Part shown: piece after piece, positions 41,850-46,001 of the stretch
Numbering within the stretch: position 1 is the first letter of the stretch
Layout of the letters: every line of letters starts with the position of its first letter
Source: Bacteroidota bacterium
GTDB taxonomy: Bacteria > Bacteroidota > Bacteroidia > Chitinophagales > Chitinophagaceae
Length of the DNA: 46,001 nucleotides
Direction of reading: 5' to 3'
NCBI GenBank assembly: GCA_018267515.1
Contig: JAFDYJ010000018.1
Span: forward strand, 1 to 46,001
Notes under the pieces: model-generated
What the model was told of the DNA's origin: nothing
The model's input: only the letters and a program-made list of their open reading frames with translations
Database searches by the model: none
Position numbers and translations under genes: made by a program

Positions 41850-42836
41850 TTAACCAAACAGGCCACCCTTTTTCAAGCTTCTTACACCTTCACCAATCTT
41901 GAATCCGTTATGGTAAATTTCGATTTTATAATCACCGGTTTGGAATTTGGATTGTTTAATTGGGAATTCTACTAATTTATGAGTACCCTGCTCGTACTGG
42001 ATTGAAACCTTTGATGTGTATGTTTTATCACCGTCAGAACGTGTACTAAGAGTGCCTGAGCCCATGGAAGGATCTGAAATCACTTTTCCATCAGGTCCGA
42101 TAACTGAGATGTACATATCCGCAGGTCCGGATTTAGCTATTCGGTTTTCAACATCAAATGAAACGATCAGTTTATCCACTCTCTTTGCATTGGTAGTAGT
42201 CTTTTCTTTGCCATTCTTTTTATCTTTCACAGGATTCACCTGGATGTTGGAAGCACTGAAAGTAGAACCTACATCAACGGTTTTTTCAAGGTCTTGTTTT
42301 TCTGTGGTAGTAGTCTGAAGAGCAGTTTGCAAGTCAGATTTTTCCTGAGTTAAAGTTGTGTTGGCAGCAGTGAGTTGCTGATTTTCACCGGTAAGTCTTG
42401 CCACATCTGCTTCCAGGCCAGAGATCTTATCATTCAATTGTGCAATTAAGCCTTTAGCTTCTGCCAGCTCAGCTTCTGTAGCATTCTTTTTAGAGAGGAT
42501 GCTGCGAATCTGAGATTTCAGGTTTGCAATGTCTTTTTGCCTGTCAGTCAGCTTACCTTGTAGAGAGTTATTTGAGCTGGTGATAGAATCCAATCTCATT
42601 TCTGCATCATCGTACATATTTTTCAGCGAGTCACGCTGAGTCATATACGAAGTGCTTTGAGCCTGGAATGTCTGAATCTTTTCTGTAGCCTGGTTTTTGT
42701 CGTACAGAAGATAGCCCCAGGTACCTAATAAACCAGCCGCCAGTATGCCGATAGCAATGTTTTTGCCAGTACTGTTACTTTTTGGAGGTTGACTTTGTCC
42801 CGGAGGAGTTGCTGATGGATAATTTGTGTTTGTCAT
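41850..42836 (-). CDS. Single-pass membrane protein with coiled coil, first paralogue
   Basis: 328 residues. A proline/serine-rich cytoplasmic N-terminus (1-24) precedes the membrane helix (26-41), then GTWGYLLYDK (38-47), a coiled coil (about 60-190, with LAEAKGLIAQLNDKISGLEA in the middle) and a beta-rich domain (about 195-328) with FSASNIQVNPV, DKLIVSFDVENR and closing GDYKIEIYHNGFKIGEG. The plan equals the paralogue at 39566. It is a separate transcription unit ending at the terminator at 41797-41829. The family is not recognised; a periplasmic scaffold role is a guess. Confidence 0.78.
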   Translation of the reverse strand: MTNTNYPSATPPGQSQPPKSNSTGKNIAIGILAAGLLGTWGYLLYDKNQATEKIQTFQAQSTSYMTQRDSLKNMYDDAEMRLDSITSSNNSLQGKLTDRQKDIANLKSQIRSILSKKNATEAELAEAKGLIAQLNDKISGLEADVARLTGENQQLTAANTTLTQEKSDLQTALQTTTTEKQDLEKTVDVGSTFSASNIQVNPVKDKKNGKEKTTTNAKRVDKLIVSFDVENRIAKSGPADMYISVIGPDGKVISDPSMGSGTLSTRSDGDKTYTSKVSIQYEQGTHKLVEFPIKQSKFQTGDYKIEIYHNGFKIGEGVRSLKKGGLFG

Positions 42837-43063
42837 ACAAAAGGATTTTTGATTTCGGTTTTTTGTTTAAAATTATACCGGAATTGGATGATTTAAGTAA
42901 TGCAAGTTATTTCTTGCTTCCGGCTTGAATGGATAAATCCTGTTAAAATATCCACTCGGTGCTTGAAATTTCGAAAACCGTGCCAAAATTTTTTAAAGAC
43001 ATAAATCAAGGTCTTAATTTTTTTCACTGCATGTGACTAATAAAGCCTTTAACTTAGCATTAA

Positions 43064-44062
43064 ATGTCAGCTGATAAAATCATAAAAGATTGGAAGAAAA
43101 ATATCTTCAAAACTGTGTATTGGCTTGAAGGTGAGGAGGATTATTTTATTGACCAGGTAATGGATTATGCGGAACATCATATTCTAAGTGAAGCTGAATC
43201 CGGGTTTAATCTAACCGTATTTTATGGGAAAGATGCTAACTGGGCGGATATTATAAATTCCTGCCGTCGTTATCCCATGTTTGCTGAAAGGCAGGTGGTT
43301 TTATTGAAAGAAGCTCAGCAAATGCGGGATGTTGAGAAGTTAGAACCCTACATTGAAAACCCATTGCTGTCAACTGTGTTTGTCGTTTCATATAAAGAAA
43401 AGAAATTAGATGCCAGGACAAAATTTGCCAAATTACTGAAATCAAAAGGCGAGTTGTTGACTACAAAGAAGATGTACGACAACAAGCTGCCCGAGTGGAC
43501 AAAAGAACTAATTGAAGCAAAAGGCCTTTCAATATCTCCCAAAGCGTTATTATTATTGGTTGAGCATGTTGGGAATGACCTGAGCCGGATTAACAATGAA
43601 ATTGAAAAAATCAAAGTTAATCTTGCCTCAAGAAAGAATATTACGGAAACAGATATTGAAGAAAATATAGGCATCAGCAAAGACTATAACATTTTTGAAC
43701 TGCAGGCTGCCATAGCTCAAAGGAATCTTGCAAAAGCGATTCGTATCATTCAATACTTTGGAGGCGATCCCAATGCGGGCTACATTCATAAATTACTCCC
43801 TACCTTATATAGCTTTTTCAGCAAAGTGTTTATGATTTACGGGCTTAGCTCCAGGGACGAAAAAACGATTGCAACATCACTTGGTGTAAATCCCTTTTTT
43901 GCAAAAGATTATATCAAAGCATCTATCACTTTTAGTTATCCCCAGGTAGAAACAATCCTGCTGCTATTGCATGAATATAACCTGAAGAGTATTGGAATCC
44001 GTGATGCCGGTACGGAAGACGCTTCGCTGTTGAAAGAGATGGTTGTAAAAATGATTGCCTGA
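43064..44062 (+). CDS. holA: DNA polymerase III subunit delta
   Basis: 332 residues. Clamp-loader subunit that opens the beta sliding clamp. The order follows HolA: a WLEGEEDYFIDQ N-terminus (18-29), where the delta subunit has its xLYGEExxLI motif, FAERQVVLLKEAQQM (74-88), VEHVGNDLSRINNEIEKI (about 166-183) and IFELQAAIAQRN in the C-terminal helical domain. As in HolA generally there is no functional Walker A. A TAACTTAG sequence (43050-43057) before the ATG is a weak -7 candidate. The end is four bases from the converging ribF. Confidence 0.92.
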   Translation: MSADKIIKDWKKNIFKTVYWLEGEEDYFIDQVMDYAEHHILSEAESGFNLTVFYGKDANWADIINSCRRYPMFAERQVVLLKEAQQMRDVEKLEPYIENPLLSTVFVVSYKEKKLDARTKFAKLLKSKGELLTTKKMYDNKLPEWTKELIEAKGLSISPKALLLLVEHVGNDLSRINNEIEKIKVNLASRKNITETDIEENIGISKDYNIFELQAAIAQRNLAKAIRIIQYFGGDPNAGYIHKLLPTLYSFFSKVFMIYGLSSRDEKTIATSLGVNPFFAKDYIKASITFSYPQVETILLLLHEYNLKSIGIRDAGTEDASLLKEMVVKMIA

Positions 44063-44065
44063 TGG

Positions 44066-44995
44066 TTACAATACCTTCAAACTTTCAATTTTATCCTGAC
44101 CAATTTGACTGACCAGCTCTTCAAGGCTATTGAATTTTAATTCAGCTCTTAAATATTTTTTGACATAAACTTTTAATGACTGATCATAGATTTCTTTGTT
44201 AAAGTCAAAAATATTTACTTCTATCACTCTTTTCTTTCCATCCACAGTGGGGCGAAAGCCAATACTCATCATTCCTTTCAATCGTTCATCATAGCCTTCC
44301 GGTTGAGCATAGACAGCATAAATACCATTGCCCGGTGAAATTTTTTCTTCATCAGGAATTTTTAAATTAGCTGTTGGATAGCCTAATTTTCTTCCAAGTT
44401 TATCCCCGTGAACTACCGTTCCGGAAAAAAAGAATTCGTATCCTAAAAGCCTGTCTGCAATTTCAATATTTCCTTCCAGCAAGGCTTCACGGATTTTTGT
44501 AGAGCTGATGGATATTTCATCCAGCACATGTTTAGGTATTTCTTTTAATACATAACCGTATTCTGAAGCTTTATTTTCAAGGAGAAGGTAATCTCCCTTT
44601 CTTTCCCTGCCAAACCGGTGGTCGTACCCGATAATAATAGTATGGGGATGAAATTTTGCTATCAGGAAATCTTTTATATAATCCTGTGCCGGTTGGTTGG
44701 CAAATGCATCTGTAAAGGGAACTACCACTACATGATCAATACCGCATTGCTCCAGTAATTCCAGCCTTTCCTCTAAAGTATTAATCAGCCGGACACCCAG
44801 AATAGTGGAAGCAATCACTTTCCGGGGATGTGGATGAAATGTAAGAATCACAGTTTCCCCATTGATGGCAGCGGCTTCAGCTTTCAGGTTGTTTATAATT
44901 TGCCGGTGACCCATATGTACGCCGTCAAAAGTGCCGATTGTGATTACTGCATTTCTGAATGACGGCAGGTTTTCAATATCTCTGTGTATTTTCAT
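44066..44995 (-). CDS. ribF: Bifunctional riboflavin kinase/FAD synthetase
   Basis: 309 residues. Makes FMN and then FAD from riboflavin and ATP. The FAD synthetase domain (about 1-175) has GTFDGVHMGH (21-30), TFHPHPRKV (52-60) and IGYDHRFGRERKGD. The C-terminal riboflavin kinase domain (about 180-309) has GRKLGYPTANL and GIYAVYA. Both domains are complete. A TAGTTTTG box lies 11 bases before the ATG, back to back with the purM promoter. Confidence 0.95.
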   Translation of the reverse strand: MKIHRDIENLPSFRNAVITIGTFDGVHMGHRQIINNLKAEAAAINGETVILTFHPHPRKVIASTILGVRLINTLEERLELLEQCGIDHVVVVPFTDAFANQPAQDYIKDFLIAKFHPHTIIIGYDHRFGRERKGDYLLLENKASEYGYVLKEIPKHVLDEISISSTKIREALLEGNIEIADRLLGYEFFFSGTVVHGDKLGRKLGYPTANLKIPDEEKISPGNGIYAVYAQPEGYDERLKGMMSIGFRPTVDGKKRVIEVNIFDFNKEIYDQSLKVYVKKYLRAELKFNSLEELVSQIGQDKIESLKVL

Positions 44996-45006
44996 AAATA
45001 GAGTTG

Positions 45007-45014
45007 CAAAACTA
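45007..45014 (-). promoter_or_regulatory. -7 promoter element of ribF
   Basis: TAGTTTTG on the minus strand fits TAnnTTTG, 11 bases before the ribF ATG. Confidence 0.55.
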
Positions 45015-45071
45015 ATTGATAATTTCTAATGTTTCTATGGAAATGGCTATGGAAGGTTGGGTATTGAACAT

Positions 45072-45079
45072 TATTTTTG
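45072..45079 (+). promoter_or_regulatory. -7 promoter element of purM
   Basis: TATTTTTG fits TAnnTTTG exactly, 16 bases before the ATG at 45096. The ribF and purM promoters diverge within about 70 bases. Confidence 0.6.
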
Positions 45080-45095
45080 TGTTTCAATTTTACAT

Positions 45096-46001
45096 ATGAG
45101 TTTGTATTCCCGGAGAGGAGTGTCAGCACAGAAAGAAGATGTTCACAAAGCCATCGCAAGCCTTGATAAAGGACTTTATCCAAAAGCTTTTTGCAAGATT
45201 TATCCCGATGTTCTTTGTGCTGACGGGGATTGGGTAAACGTGATGCATGCAGATGGCGCCGGTACAAAAAGTGTTTTGGCTTATTTATATTGGAAAGAAA
45301 CCGATGATATTTCTGTGTGGAAAGGAATAGCGCAGGACGCCATTGTAATGAACCTGGATGATCTGCTCTGCACCGGTATTTATGATCATATTCTTTTTTC
45401 TTCAACGATTGATCGGAATAAAAGAGTAATTCCGGGTGAAGTATTGGAAGCGATTATTTCCGGCAGCCGGGAATTTTTTGAGAACATGAAATCGTTTGGA
45501 ATTAATATTCATTACATGGGTGGTGAAACGGCAGATGTAGGCGATGTAGTGCGAACGATTGCAGTGAATGGTACAATGACAGCAAGATGGAAAAAATCAA
45601 AACTGATCAGCAATGAAAAAATACAGGCTGGTGATGTCATTGTGGGATTAGCAGGTTTTGGGCAGGCGAGTTATGAAAATGAATATAACAGTGGTATCGG
45701 AAGTAACGGGTTGACCAGTGCCAGGCATGATATTCTTCAAAAAACATATGGAGCCCGGTTTCATGAATCTTATGATACTTCATTGGATGAGCAAGTCGTT
45801 TATATCGGGCCCTACCGGATTACCGATAACGTTCAGGAAAGAAATATGAATGTTGAGATTGGAAAATTACTCTTAAGTCCGACAAGAACTTTTGCACCAT
45901 TAGCAAAAACTCTATTAGAAAATCATTTCGATGCCATACATGGAATGATTCATTGCAGCGGTGGGGGGCAAACAAAATGTTTAAAATATGTTCCCGACAA
46001 T
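45096..46001 (+). CDS. purM: Phosphoribosylformylglycinamidine cyclo-ligase (AIR synthetase), C-terminus cut by window edge
   Basis: 302 residues are inside the window. AIR synthetase closes the imidazole ring in purine synthesis using ATP. Visible motifs are HADGAGTKSVLAY (about 50-62), DAIVMNLDDLLCTG (about 80-93), the glycine-rich YMGGETADVGDVVRT and VGLAGFGQASYEN. The last residues seen are near IHCSGGGQTKCLKY, still inside the C-terminal domain; no stop codon is reached. It appears to be the longer form found in Bacteroidota, with extra residues between the two domains. The start is set by MSLYSRRGVS and the promoter 16 bases upstream. Confidence 0.92.
   Translation, partial: MSLYSRRGVSAQKEDVHKAIASLDKGLYPKAFCKIYPDVLCADGDWVNVMHADGAGTKSVLAYLYWKETDDISVWKGIAQDAIVMNLDDLLCTGIYDHILFSSTIDRNKRVIPGEVLEAIISGSREFFENMKSFGINIHYMGGETADVGDVVRTIAVNGTMTARWKKSKLISNEKIQAGDVIVGLAGFGQASYENEYNSGIGSNGLTSARHDILQKTYGARFHESYDTSLDEQVVYIGPYRITDNVQERNMNVEIGKLLLSPTRTFAPLAKTLLENHFDAIHGMIHCSGGGQTKCLKYVPDN

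Noticed and set aside
44992..45405. Minus-strand open frame of 137 codons at the right end
   Set aside because: It is antisense to the 5' part of purM, which has full family motifs and a promoter; the translated sequence looks like no protein family.
1..46001. CRISPR array, prophage, transposase or integrase
   Set aside because: I looked for regularly spaced repeats, transposase or integrase motifs and long terminal inverted repeats and found none.

Overview
The window looks like a chromosomal segment of a Bacteroidota bacterium, most likely of the family Chitinophagaceae. Inferred from: AT-rich DNA; repeated -7 boxes of the form TAnnTTTG in place of a sigma-70 -10 box; few Shine-Dalgarno sequences; two TonB-dependent receptors with N-terminal carboxypeptidase-regulatory-like domains; small outer-membrane barrels and lipoproteins; and the gene order miaB next to a receiver-less sigma-54 activator. 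I see no insertion sequence, prophage, CRISPR array or rRNA.

Layout. 1-2420 (minus): a sigma-54 activator cut by the left edge, and miaB. 2547-6721: small membrane and hypothetical proteins, a tRNA-Gly(CCC) with a broken partial copy beside it, a CCG-domain Fe-S protein, and a membrane-anchored ATP-grasp protein. 6895-9557 (plus): LysE-type exporter, DinB-like protein, APC permease. 9563-11463 (minus): a small barrel and a membrane 4Fe-4S protein that is the natural partner of the CCG protein. 11637-16480: phosphoribosyltransferase, DUF2279 protein, phosphoglucomutase, a barrel and a DUF4136 lipoprotein. 16809-19643: pcm, then a lemA/htpX pair and a proline-rich membrane protein.

19783-23385 is a compact sulfur-handling locus. 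A Crp/Fnr-type regulator is followed by six tightly packed genes: a persulfide-dioxygenase-like MBL/rhodanese fusion, a DUF6132 membrane protein, two single-domain rhodaneses, a small Cys-containing membrane protein and thioredoxin. A near-palindrome lies about 41 bp before the predicted start of the operon. 23658-27708 holds a penicillin-acylase-type Ntn hydrolase, a small membrane protein, and trhO behind an unusually structured leader.

27758-33541 is a heme (or related metal chelate) uptake operon: small secreted protein, TonB-dependent receptor, binding lipoprotein, permease, ATPase. purC follows convergently. 34625-38544 pairs a second TonB receptor with a two-domain fasciclin lipoprotein. 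38701-42836 is the most unusual part: three paralogous single-pass membrane proteins, two with coiled coils, surround a secreted protein that resembles the Ppx/GppA branch of the actin/Hsp70 fold. The window ends with holA, ribF and the start of purM.
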